From: Bradyrhizobium_A sp052115025
Lineage (GTDB): Bacteria; Pseudomonadota; Alphaproteobacteria; Rhizobiales; Xanthobacteraceae
Length of the DNA: 64,000 bases
Assembly (NCBI RefSeq): GCF_052115025.1
Contig: NZ_JBFRFW010000006.1
Span: 124,001 to 188,000, forward strand
Direction: 5' to 3'
Shown here one piece after another: positions 30,801 through 38,987 of this stretch. The position numbers were made by a program, and so were the translations under genes. Under the pieces are notes generated by a model that was given only the letters and a program-made list of their open reading frames with translations, had not been told where the DNA came from and made no database searches. Within the stretch, counting starts at the first letter, position 1; each line of letters begins with the position of its first letter.

Positions 30801-33800
30801 ATTCATCCGTGTAGATGAAGGTCTGCGGCGTCGCGGAGCTGGTGCTGCTGCCGTAGATCGTGGCGTTGACGCCAGCGAGCGTGCCGACCGGCGTGGTGCC
30901 TGCCGCATAGCAGACCTGGAGCTTCCAGGTGCCGCCGCTGAGTTCGCCCCAGTCCTTCACCGTGTCGAACGTGAAGTCGAGGTTCTGTGGCGCGTCGGTG
31001 CCCTGCTGGCCGGTGGTGTTGCCCTCGCGATTGATCAGGGTGCTCGTCTCGCCGCTCGGCGCGATCAGCTTGACGATGAGATCGCTCATGCGCACGCCGA
31101 CGAGGTTGAGCTCGACATCGACATGTTCGACGCGCACGCCAGAGGCAAAGGTCAGGTTGATCGCCGGCGTCGACGCCCCCTGGTCGACCGGGATGACGTA
31201 GTTGAGCGGCGTCGCCGTGCTCGCCGAAGTACTGAACTTGCCTTGCTGGACGTTCAGCGACTGCTCGTTCCCCGCAATGTTCACCGTCTGCCAGGTCGCG
31301 GCCAGCCGGACGGCCGCATGGGCGTCCACCTCGCCATAGCCATAGTCCTCGCTGGTGTGGAGACCGCCGCCGTTCCAGTTGGTGGCACCGTTGAAGCTCC
31401 ATGTCGCGCTGTTGGGATCGACCTTGACCGCGGAATAGGCCAGGATCTGCTGGATGTCGCGGTAGCCCAGCGAGGGATTGGCCTGCAGCATCAACGCGAC
31501 CACGCCCGAAACGATCGGCGTCGCGAACGACGTGCCCTGGGTCGTCTGGTAGTTGGCGCCAAACTGCTGGCCGAAGTCGTTGGTGTAGGTGACGCCGGTT
31601 GAGGTCACATTGTTGGCCGGCGCCGACACCAGGATCGAGGCCCCCGCCTCGCTGAAGGGCAGCCCCGAGATCACCAGCGAGCCGAGATTGGTGGCGGCAT
31701 TGATGCCGCCGACCGTGATGCCATAGCGCGAGTTGGTCTCGTTGATATCCTCAGCCGAACGGCCCTTCGCCCGATCGTTGCCGCCAGCGAACACCAGCAC
31801 CGTGCCGAGACCCTGCCGGCCCTGGGTGACCGCATCGACGAAGGCCTGCTTGTAGCTGGCGTTGCCGATGAAGTTGTCGACGAAGGCCGGGCTGAAGCCC
31901 CAGCTGTTGTTGACGACGTCGTAATTCTTCCAGAGACGGAGGTTGTTGAGGTTCTGTGTCGCGTCGGTTGGCAGCGCCACGCTGTGGATGGTTGCATTAT
32001 AGGCGACACCGACCGCGCCGCTGCCGTCGCGCGCGGCGCCGATCACACCGGCGACCAGCGTCGCATGGGTGCCGAGCTGCTCGACGCCAGGGCTGCCGTC
32101 CAGCCTGGTCGAGGTGCCGGCATTCGACGCAAGATCCGGGTTGGCAAAATTGACGTTGCCGGAAGGATCGAACACGGCAACATTGACACCCGCGCCGGTA
32201 TAGTCGCGCCAGGCCGCCAGCACATTGGTCGCCGGCAGATACCATTCGGAGTCGAACAGCGTATCGGTCGGCATGTCCGGCGTATTGATATAGACCGCGC
32301 CGGTCATCTCGGCCGTGTTGGCGGTGCCGACCTGCTGGACGATGGCGCCGTTGTTCCCCTTGTTGTCCTGGATGTGGTAGCGGAAGCTCGGCACGCCGCT
32401 GTAGCCTGCACCCGGCGTAAAGGTGATGGTGGCCCCGTCCGAACTCAGCGCAACTGTGCCGCCGTTGACCTGCCCCGACGCACCACGGGCGATCGCGTTG
32501 CCGTTGTTGTCGAGCAATTCGCGGATCGACAGCGGATTGCCGGCATAGTCAATGTCGTTGGCGAGCAGCGTCGAGGCGGCGATGACCCACTGGCCCGAGG
32601 CGTTAGTCGTGACCTGGCTGGTGTTGGCGGTGTAAAGACGGTCGCTGACCGGCATACCGGCGGTGCTGGCGAGCGGCACCTGGCTGATATCCTTGAAATC
32701 CAGGTCCGTGACGTTCTTCATCGTCACCGTCCCGTCGCCGTCCATATTGTTGATATTGGTGACGGTGATGGTGCCATCGGCATTTTGGGCGACGCTGTAG
32801 TCCGCGTAGGAGCCGTGGAAGCCGACGACCGAGAAGCCATTGGCGTTGCCGATCACGGTCAGCTTGCCCGTGCCGGCATAGACCTCCGCATTGTTGGTAC
32901 CGAGCATGACGATATCGTTGCCGGGTCCGGCGAAGATGACATCGCTCGCGCCCGGGTGCTTGGCGCCCCAATAGGTCTGTGACTGGGGGCTGGCCGCAAC
33001 CGTCTGCAGCGCCACGTCGCGGGTCTGTCCGGCATTGAGCGCCGAGACGAAGCTGTTCAGCTCCGTCGCGTTCGGCGCCCGTCCAAGCAGCCCCTGGAAG
33101 ATGGCATTGGTAAACTGGGTGTTGTTCAGGCTGCCAAAGAGCGCCTGCCCGGCCATACTGCTGAGGATCGCCGCCGCAAGCGAGGTCTGTGTCAGCGAGC
33201 CGTTGTTAAGGCCGGCCACGTCAGCGGTGAAGCTCGCGAGATCCGCTTCCCGACCCAGCACGCCATTGAACAGCCGCTCGACATAGGCGGCATTCGAGGA
33301 GGCGCCGGCATTGACATAGGAAGGCTGCGTCGCCGCCGAGAGGCCCGAGCCGCCATAGATCACATCATTGCCGCGCCCGGCATGCACCACGCCGCCGCCC
33401 GCGCCGAGCTCGATCAGATCATCGCCAGTGCCGCCCGAAATCGCCGCAGATGCCGCCCCGCCGATGATGATGCTGTTGCCGCTGCCCGCCTGGATGAACA
33501 CATTCCAGGTAGTGCCGGAGGCATTGATGATGTCGCCGCCGGCCCCGCCGATCACCTCCTGCAGGTTGGCTTTCGCCATATCGATGGTGACGCCCTGGGT
33601 GCCGACCACCTTGGCGATATTGAAGCTGTTCGCGCCGGTGCCGCCATGCACCACCGTGGTCGGATTGACCAGGAACACGTTGGTGCCGCCGCCACCGGTC
33701 AAAGTATCCGCACCGGTGCCGCCGCCGAGCCAGTATGTGCCAGTGTCCGAGGCCGCGACTGTGATGACGTCGTTCTGGTTCGAGCTGAGCGCAGCCGTAA

Positions 33801-36402
33801 TGCCGGACACGACCACCACCTGCCCGGTGGTGGTGTCCGTCAGCTTGCCGCCCTGGATCGTATACGAATGCCCCGAACTGTTCTCGGCGACGAACGTCGT
33901 GGCCCTGGTCGGGCCGCCTTCGGACAGCGACGTCACGATCTCGCCACCACTGCCGGTGCTGACAGTGGCTCCGATACTGTTGTTCTGAAAATTGACGGCT
34001 GCGGCCTGGCCCGTGGTGCCATCGCTCCTGGTGTAAGTCGTGCGGTTGGTCACCACGCTGCCGTTGATGTTCTCGCCGAAATTGCCGCTCCCCTGCAGAC
34101 CGATCGACGCGATTCCGAGCGACGCGAGGCTGACGATTTCCCCTGAATCGCTGACGCCGTTGTGGTTGGCGTCGTTCCACACCATGATCTCGTTCCAATA
34201 GGAGACCCCAGTCGCGGAGTCGATGGCCGCGGTTTGCGCGCTGAACACCGTGTAGGGTTTGCCGGTGGTCGGGTCGGTCTTGACCAGACTTGCGAGAGCC
34301 CCGAGCCCGTCAACGTATTTGGCCGGCGTCGGGCCCGCATTAAGAAACTGCGAAACCGTCTGGGTGATATTCGTGATCGGCTTGACGATACCCGAGGCTT
34401 CAAACACCAGCATCGCCGTCCCGCCCTGCATCCAGGCGGTCTGATGCTGCAGTCCATCCGGCGTCGTGGTCGGATTGCCGTTGGCATCAGGTATGACATT
34501 CGTATCGAAATAGACCGGACTCTTGATCCAGCTGGATACGCCAATGCCGGCACCAGTGAGATCGATCAGGAGCGGATCGGTGAAGCTCGGCGTCGGGTTG
34601 GTCCAGATATTGGAGCCCGTCAATGCCCAGTATGGCACCTGCGAACCAGGCAGCGTCGTCGATCCCGCTGATGTATTCAGCCAGTCCGTCGCCGCCGGGA
34701 TATTATTGAAAGAACTAAGGATGCTTTGGTAGTACGGCCGGTAGAGTGCGTTAGCAATCGAAGACGAAGACAGGCTCGCTAGATCGGTACCGGCTTGGCC
34801 AGCGGCGCTGATGATGACGCCGCCGATGGCATAGATGACATTATTACCGGAAAATGGCGTCCCGTCTCCGCCGGAGCCGAAGCTCATCTGCCCGACCTGA
34901 GCGAGCTGCTGCACTTCAGCAGACAGCAGCCCGTTGTTCAGTGGCACACTTGGCGACGGCGAAGACACAAACCCGTTTGACGAAATCAATCCAAGCAAAC
35001 CGGCCGTATCAATGCTGATGCTCGAGACCGGAGCGGCAATGACCTTGCCAAAAAGCAAATTTCTGTAGGACTCGAATGTCGTCCAATCGCTAAACGAAAC
35101 AACACTACCGTTACTGAATGTAGCTGCGACTATCCCCTCGTGTGGATCGAGAGGTCCGTTTGTATCGATTCCAGTAACCGTTGTTGTATATTTTATAAGG
35201 CTAATCGGGGCATCCTGCGGATCCGCGGACGCTGTCTGCATCGTCAAACCAGTTGTGACGTCGTAAGTGAATTTACGCGATCCGCCTTGCGAGTAATCCA
35301 GTTCAATTCCACCGCCAGGAACGGCTTTGATCGTCGAGACACCATCGCCCTCGCCATTGTTGAACCGCAGTCCCGGTTGATTCGACAGGCCATAGATACC
35401 CACAACTCCATTTTCCGCTCCCGGCAGCGATCGATACAAGACCGAGCCATCCTTACCAACGAACAACGTCACGGCGCCTGCTGGCAGGGTTCCGACACCA
35501 GCGTTTAACGATAAGGATAGAACTTGCGAAAAATCGATTTTACCAAGGTATTGACCGAATGCAGCGCCCCAGTTGTTCTTGATCGCAGCAACCTGACTCT
35601 GCCATTGCGATGCCGTGAACGTCCCGCCTTGCGTCTCCAACATGTCTCCCGCAAGAATGGAAAGGTTATCGGGGAGCGTGAGCGTTTGTCCTGGAGATAC
35701 GTTGTTTGCTCCCCAAAGGCTCGGATTCGCGGCGAGAAGCTCGTAGGGACTAATGCCGAATGCTTGAGCCAAATCAGTGATCACCGAAGGATCATTCGCT
35801 CCGACTGTATATGTGAATTGCTTTTGCCCCTGCACGAACTTTGTCGAACCTGACAGGCTTACATTCGGCACAAGGGGGGAATAGCTCCTATTGGCATCAA
35901 ACTGACGCAATGCCCCACTAAAAGCACTGTTGAACTGCTCAACTGTCGGACTTGTCGCGCCGCTTCGAAGATCAATGTCACCACGCGGCGGCAATCCGTT
36001 CTGAACCAACCAACGATCCTGAATAACCTGCGCTTGCTGTTCGATATTTAAACTTCCAAAACTCTGAGCAGAATTCAGAGAATAGTAGTACGCATTAGGA
36101 ATATAACTCGTACCAAACTGCATAATCAGTTTCAGACCTTCCGCATACGTATCAAGCCCCTGAACCTGATGCTGCCACACGTGAGCAGCTTCATGCACAA
36201 ACCACGCTTTAAAATCGAGCCCCGCGCGAGAGAAGTCATCTTGGTACAACGAAGATGGAAACGATATATTGTTATTGTGGGTTATGGCGATATCACTGCC
36301 CACCCCTCCAGAGGACACTCGTACAGCTGCATAATCCAGACTATTGCCATAAACGGAATAGAGCAGCGTGATTTCACCCGAGGTGAGCGAACGGCCGGCC
36401 AT
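27802..36402 (-). CDS. giant secreted RTX protein with subtilisin (S8), HExxH, LysM and DUF4214 modules
   Basis: A 2866-residue protein with no Sec signal, glycine/aspartate-rich and almost without cysteine, as type I-secreted proteins are. In order: an N-terminal domain with the zinc-site motif HEAAH at 70-74 (VHEAAHVWQHQ); LysM at about 194-244; RTX-type repeats at about 880-1035; DUF4214 at about 1038-1146; a cadherin-like module at about 1251-1348; a peptidase S8 domain with triad Asp1412, His1446, Ser1625 (GTSFATP); a P domain at about 1735-1852; many GG-rich calcium-binding repeats; and three haemolysin-related repeats near 2301, 2458 and 2778 (LWFTRSGYDLVIQV type). AGGAGA precedes the ATG. 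It probably leaves the cell through the ABC/HlyD pair at 42.3-45.9 kb. It could be protease, adhesin or both. Confidence 0.85.
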   Translation of the reverse strand: MAGRSLTSGEITLLYSVYGNSLDYAAVRVSSGGVGSDIAITHNNNISFPSSLYQDDFSRAGLDFKAWFVHEAAHVWQHQVQGLDTYAEGLKLIMQFGTSYIPNAYYYSLNSAQSFGSLNIEQQAQVIQDRWLVQNGLPPRGDIDLRSGATSPTVEQFNSAFSGALRQFDANRSYSPLVPNVSLSGSTKFVQGQKQFTYTVGANDPSVITDLAQAFGISPYELLAANPSLWGANNVSPGQTLTLPDNLSILAGDMLETQGGTFTASQWQSQVAAIKNNWGAAFGQYLGKIDFSQVLSLSLNAGVGTLPAGAVTLFVGKDGSVLYRSLPGAENGVVGIYGLSNQPGLRFNNGEGDGVSTIKAVPGGGIELDYSQGGSRKFTYDVTTGLTMQTASADPQDAPISLIKYTTTVTGIDTNGPLDPHEGIVAATFSNGSVVSFSDWTTFESYRNLLFGKVIAAPVSSISIDTAGLLGLISSNGFVSSPSPSVPLNNGLLSAEVQQLAQVGQMSFGSGGDGTPFSGNNVIYAIGGVIISAAGQAGTDLASLSSSSIANALYRPYYQSILSSFNNIPAATDWLNTSAGSTTLPGSQVPYWALTGSNIWTNPTPSFTDPLLIDLTGAGIGVSSWIKSPVYFDTNVIPDANGNPTTTPDGLQHQTAWMQGGTAMLVFEASGIVKPITNITQTVSQFLNAGPTPAKYVDGLGALASLVKTDPTTGKPYTVFSAQTAAIDSATGVSYWNEIMVWNDANHNGVSDSGEIVSLASLGIASIGLQGSGNFGENINGSVVTNRTTYTRSDGTTGQAAAVNFQNNSIGATVSTGSGGEIVTSLSEGGPTRATTFVAENSSGHSYTIQGGKLTDTTTGQVVVVSGITAALSSNQNDVITVAASDTGTYWLGGGTGADTLTGGGGTNVFLVNPTTVVHGGTGANSFNIAKVVGTQGVTIDMAKANLQEVIGGAGGDIINASGTTWNVFIQAGSGNSIIIGGAASAAISGGTGDDLIELGAGGGVVHAGRGNDVIYGGSGLSAATQPSYVNAGASSNAAYVERLFNGVLGREADLASFTADVAGLNNGSLTQTSLAAAILSSMAGQALFGSLNNTQFTNAIFQGLLGRAPNATELNSFVSALNAGQTRDVALQTVAASPQSQTYWGAKHPGASDVIFAGPGNDIVMLGTNNAEVYAGTGKLTVIGNANGFSVVGFHGSYADYSVAQNADGTITVTNINNMDGDGTVTMKNVTDLDFKDISQVPLASTAGMPVSDRLYTANTSQVTTNASGQWVIAASTLLANDIDYAGNPLSIRELLDNNGNAIARGASGQVNGGTVALSSDGATITFTPGAGYSGVPSFRYHIQDNKGNNGAIVQQVGTANTAEMTGAVYINTPDMPTDTLFDSEWYLPATNVLAAWRDYTGAGVNVAVFDPSGNVNFANPDLASNAGTSTRLDGSPGVEQLGTHATLVAGVIGAARDGSGAVGVAYNATIHSVALPTDATQNLNNLRLWKNYDVVNNSWGFSPAFVDNFIGNASYKQAFVDAVTQGRQGLGTVLVFAGGNDRAKGRSAEDINETNSRYGITVGGINAATNLGSLVISGLPFSEAGASILVSAPANNVTSTGVTYTNDFGQQFGANYQTTQGTSFATPIVSGVVALMLQANPSLGYRDIQQILAYSAVKVDPNSATWSFNGATNWNGGGLHTSEDYGYGEVDAHAAVRLAATWQTVNIAGNEQSLNVQQGKFSTSASTATPLNYVIPVDQGASTPAINLTFASGVRVEHVDVELNLVGVRMSDLIVKLIAPSGETSTLINREGNTTGQQGTDAPQNLDFTFDTVKDWGELSGGTWKLQVCYAAGTTPVGTLAGVNATIYGSSTSSATPQTFIYTDEYAQLAGGSRSILQEPNGTADIINLAATTGALNLNLAAGSTDSTIGGKALTIAAGTHVDWVYLGDGTSIVHGNADADTFVAGTGNDTIYGGSATNTFFAGGTNGLPRKVGSDTFIGGGSSNVFYLGDGAATVVGSAIGNNTVDFSWASSAVVINLATGINGGAAARDTITNVQSIVGSSHGDTISAWGGKTLRGGTANNNTLDYSAAPSSVTVDFLNGAATVGSLASDTISGFQRVIGSAGNDTFVDGQGLTYVDGGGGYNTLNFFSNPNGVTLNLAAGTGTSGFGDTMVIKNIHTIYGSLYHLNTIIGAYDTQYIVGSMYGGDRITANSANTEVAFVTSASAVIVNLTTGVNTGGAAQGDILTNVVQVQGSSYNDTLTGNGSFSMLDGYLGNDTLIGGGGYDVYVLGANYGQDVVFNGTGSGAASGEITVGAPPSGVWLSRSGSDLVVQMLGTSTRMTVKSWYTTTSAQLQWIVASDGSQISTSAIGQLQAAMASYQASNPTFNPQTATAMPAALQGSVASLWGPGVLTGTGGKDTLDPGIGNTTLVGNGGSDTYQWRSGYGADVIINGVATNTGPSGQLQLSAGLDPRNLWFTRSGYDLVIQVINQPAQMTVRGWFANGYSQLSSLVLADGSQIGTAAVSALATAMTAFQNSSGFNPLTAIAMPTASAVQAALTANWSRTISSAASNTTLSGIYGSDTLIASGANSTLIGGSGLSTLVSNAGGNTLVAGSGPAIADYVGIANLTVNLATGKAAVNGASASDTLIGIASAMASGAGDTLIAGAVAGTLVATGASDTLVGNALGSSLQASQSSSVAWYTGNYETINLGTGTARMAGATVGDTLIGLTNAKVSGVGSTLIAGSGVNTLIASGTSDVYQFARGNGQAIIVNGASTNVSASNELDFAAGITDQQLWFVRSNNDLQIDLMGTSSQVMVAGWFNASSSQLSEITAGGLKLDSQVSQLVQAMATYSANNAAFNPTAVAQAPNDAALQTAIAAAWHS

Positions 36403-36454
36403 AAAATATCTCCTGATCTTATAAAATCGATATATTGATCACGAATCCGAGACT

Positions 36455-36967
36455 TCACTCCAAACGCATCTCGGCATTCACGGTGAACTCCCTCACGATC
36501 ACCAAGGCTTTTGCTTGAGCGCTCGTCTCGCCGGAGCGACGCACATAAATATCCGCCTCGAAGAAATAATTTCCTGGCGAAAGCGCCACTGGCCCAATCT
36601 CATGCCTCATGCCATCGATATGAGATCCGTACTTGATAGGCCACTTGATCGATGGATAGCTCCACGATGGAGACGGTATCCGCGTGACGCGCCAAACCGT
36701 CGTCTCGATGAGGCGGCCTTCACTCCCGCTCTCTCTCTTATTTACGACCAAGTCGCCAAGCTCTATGGCGACGACATTTTCCATATCCACCCTACTCGGA
36801 AGATAGAAAACGATCTCATTGCCACTTTGCGCGACTACCGCGCCCATCCTCTCGGTAAGGCGATCGCCTAGATAGCATCCGGAAAGAGCACCCGTCGCCG
36901 GCACCGCAAGAGCGAGATATACGCTTCGCAGCACCCTCCCCCACGACCTCCAGAGTTCAGCCCTCAC
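36455..36967 (-). CDS. putative lipoprotein of unknown function
   Basis: A 170-residue protein with a lipoprotein signal: a hydrophobic stretch LALAVPATGALSGC in which Cys31 would be lipidated. The mature part is polar with beta-rich segments (IVFYLPSRVDMENVVAIELG; NYFFEADIYVRRSGE). I do not recognise the family. It ends 52 bp before the giant RTX gene on the same strand, so the two may share a transcript, and it could anchor or assist that protein at the surface. The GC content is lower than in the surrounding chromosome. Upstream (36968-37288) there is no gene, only the repeat at 37100-37131. Confidence 0.6.
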   Translation of the reverse strand: MRAELWRSWGRVLRSVYLALAVPATGALSGCYLGDRLTERMGAVVAQSGNEIVFYLPSRVDMENVVAIELGDLVVNKRESGSEGRLIETTVWRVTRIPSPSWSYPSIKWPIKYGSHIDGMRHEIGPVALSPGNYFFEADIYVRRSGETSAQAKALVIVREFTVNAEMRLE

Positions 36968-37099
36968 AGCGATCTACCTTCCAACGCTTCAGTAATCCGC
37001 GGCGGCCGCAGTGAGTTTTTTACATTCATCAGCCGCGCCTCACTTCAACAGGCCAGCCCCAATCTAATCGCCGTTAAATTCCACCATAACATCGCGCCC

Positions 37100-37131
37100 G
37101 AACAGGTCGATTCCTGCGATTATTTTCACTC
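37100..37131. repeat. 32-bp direct repeat, copy 1
   Basis: The first of three same-orientation copies (see 39811-39842 and 40014-40045), beginning GAACAGGTCGATTCCTGCGA. It matches copy 3 at 31 of 32 positions. Read on the minus strand it would encode VKIIAGIDLFG after a GTG; the following frame stops after 21 residues. It lies in a 320-bp gene-free stretch between the lipoprotein gene and the IS element. Confidence 0.7.
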
Positions 37132-37288
37132 ATATTCTGGCGAGAGATCCGCGCGCCCTCGTAACAGGGATCCGCGCTTACCATCTCGTTGAGGAATGCA
37201 TCATGCCATTATGGGCCATGAAATTGACCTTGCCCCACAGGCTTAATCCAGATTGAAGTTCGCTCTGGCCCCAAACGAGGACCAGAGC

Positions 37289-37555
37289 ATGAAGCGCAGC
37301 CGCTTTTCGGAAGAGCAGATCATCGGGATTTTGAAGGAGCACGAGGCCGACGCTTCGGTGGCCGATCTGTGCCGCAAGCATGGCGTCAGCGACGCCAGCA
37401 TCTACAAGTGGAAGGCAAAATTCGGCGGGCGGGAGGTCTCGGAGGCTAAGCGGCTGAGAACGCTGGAGGATGATAACGCGCGGCTGAAGCGGTTGCTGGC
37501 CGACGTCATGCTCGACAACGTCGCGCTGAAGGATTTGCTGGGAAAGAAATGGTGA
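37289..37555 (+). CDS. IS3-family transposase OrfA
   Basis: An 88-residue helix-turn-helix protein with a leucine-zipper-like C-terminus. MKRSRFSEEQIIGILKEHE, then CRKHGVSDASIYKWKAKFGG and RLRTLEDDNARLKRLLAD are standard for OrfA of this group. OrfA binds the terminal repeats and is normally joined to OrfB by a -1 frameshift. The reading frame is intact, but with OrfB broken it has no transposition role. Confidence 0.9.
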   Translation: MKRSRFSEEQIIGILKEHEADASVADLCRKHGVSDASIYKWKAKFGGREVSEAKRLRTLEDDNARLKRLLADVMLDNVALKDLLGKKW

Positions 37556-38057
37556 CACCCGCGACCAAGCGGAAAGCTGTCGCCCATCTGCACGATGCAT
37601 TCGAGATAAGCGAACGGCGGGCGTGAAAAGCCATCGGCTGCTGCCGCATGACCATGAGATACCAGAGGGCCCGGACAGACGATACCGCCCAGCGCCAGCG
37701 CATGAAGGCGATTGCCCATGAACACCGCCGCTTTGGCTATCGGCGCCTGCATGTTCTGCTCAAGCGGGAAGGCTATGCCATCAACCACAAGAAGTTGTTC
37801 CGGCTCTATCGGGAAGAGAAGCTCGCAGTGCGCCGCCGTGGCGGCCGCAAGCGGGCGATCGGGACCCGGGCGCCGATGACGGTGCCGACGGCACCGAACG
37901 AGCGCTGGTCGCTCGACTTCGTGTCGGATCAGCTCACCGATGGCCGTCGCTTCCGCATCTTGACGGTCGTCGATGATTGCACCCGCAAGTGCCTCGCGTT
38001 GGTGGCTAACACCTCGCTGTCCGGCGTCCGGGTGGCGCGGGAACTGGACCAGCTGCT
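37552..38057 (+). pseudogene. IS3-family transposase OrfB, nonsense-mutated and truncated
   Basis: The frame begins at the GTG overlapping the orfA stop, carries a TGA at 37624-37626 (where relatives have Cys in RACKAIGCCR), then continues through HRRFGYRRLHVLLKREG, NERWSLDFVSDQL and LTVVDDCTRKCLALV up to RELDQLLI. There it is cut off by the RTX-gene fragment. At least the first Asp of the DDE triad is present; the later Asp and Glu are lost. Confidence 0.9.
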
Positions 38058-38921
38058 GATCGCCGCCGCAAGCGAGGTCTGTGTCAGCGTGCCGTTGTTG
38101 AGGCCGGCGACATCAGCTGTGAAGCTCGCGAGATCCGCCTCCCGACCGAGCGCGCCATTGAACAGCCGCTCGACATAGGCCGCATTCGAGGAGGCGCCGG
38201 CATTGACATAGGAAGGCTACGTCGCCGCGGAGAGACCTGAGCCGCCATAGATCACGTCGTTGCCGCGCCCGGCATGCACCACGCCGCCGCCCGAACCAAG
38301 CTCGATCAGATCATCTCCAGTGCCACCCGAAATTGCCGCGGATGCCGCCCCGCCGATGATGATGTTGTTGCCACTGCCGGCCTAGATGAACACATTCCAG
38401 GTGGTGCCAGAGGCATTGATGATGTCGCCGCCCGAGCCACCGATCACCTCCTGCAGATTGGTCTTCGCCATATCGATGGCAACACCCTGTGTCCCGACCA
38501 CCTTGGCAATATTGAAGCTGTTGGCACCGGTGCCGCCATGCACCACAGTGGTCGGATTGATCAGAAATACGTTGGTTCCGCTACCGCCCGTCAAGGTGTC
38601 GGCACCAGGGCCGCCGCCGAGCCAATAAGTGCCGGTGTCAGAGGCAGCGACCGTGATGACGTCGTTCTGGTTCGAGCTGAGCGCAGCCGTGACGCCGGAG
38701 GTGACCACCACCTGCCCGGTGGTGGTGTCGGTCAGCTTTCCGTTCTGGATCGTGTACGAATGCCCCGAGGTGTTCTCGGCAACGAATGTTGTGGCCTTGG
38801 TCGGGCCGCCTTCGGACAGTGACGTCACGATCTCGCCGCCACTGCCGCTGCTGACGATATTGCCGATGCTGTCGTTCTGGAAGTTCACCGCAGCAGCCTT
38901 GCCTGTCGTCCCATCACTGCG
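38058..38921 (-). pseudogene. decayed partial copy of the giant RTX gene
   Basis: About 860 bp align to 33166-34029 of the intact gene at a constant offset of 4892 bases with no insertions or deletions, corresponding to residues of about 793-1079 (for example VVVTSGVTAALSSNQNDVIT). By eye the identity is near 90%. Two CAG codons have become TAG (in WNVFIQAG at about 38391 and in ATQPS at about 38219). Both ends are cut: one against the IS transposase at 38058, the other in unrelated sequence near 38921. It is the remnant of a second, related gene. Confidence 0.88.
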
Positions 38922-38987
38922 GGCACGACAAATCCTCCCAGTCAAATCACCTGGCGTCACTTCGAAATTATGGAAATGTACTGGCGG

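Larger units (their letters stand above)
37217..38057 (+). mobile_element. truncated IS3-family insertion sequence (IS407-like)
   Basis: The left part of an IS3-family element: orfA, and orfB overlapping it by the usual few bases. The left end is estimated from TGACCTTGCCCCACAGGC, which looks like a terminal inverted repeat. The right third, including part of the DDE domain and the right end, is gone: at 38057/38058 the sequence changes abruptly to a copy of the giant RTX gene. The element is immobile. Confidence 0.8.

Noticed and set aside
27742..31602. A 1286-codon plus-strand open frame opposite the giant RTX gene
   Set aside because: The repetitive GG codons of the RTX repeats keep the opposite strand open; no domain is visible in it.
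37217..38921. The IS3 block as an intact composite transposon carrying the RTX fragment
   Set aside because: The IS has no right end, no second IS copy is visible, and the RTX fragment ends in unrelated DNA without a terminal repeat.
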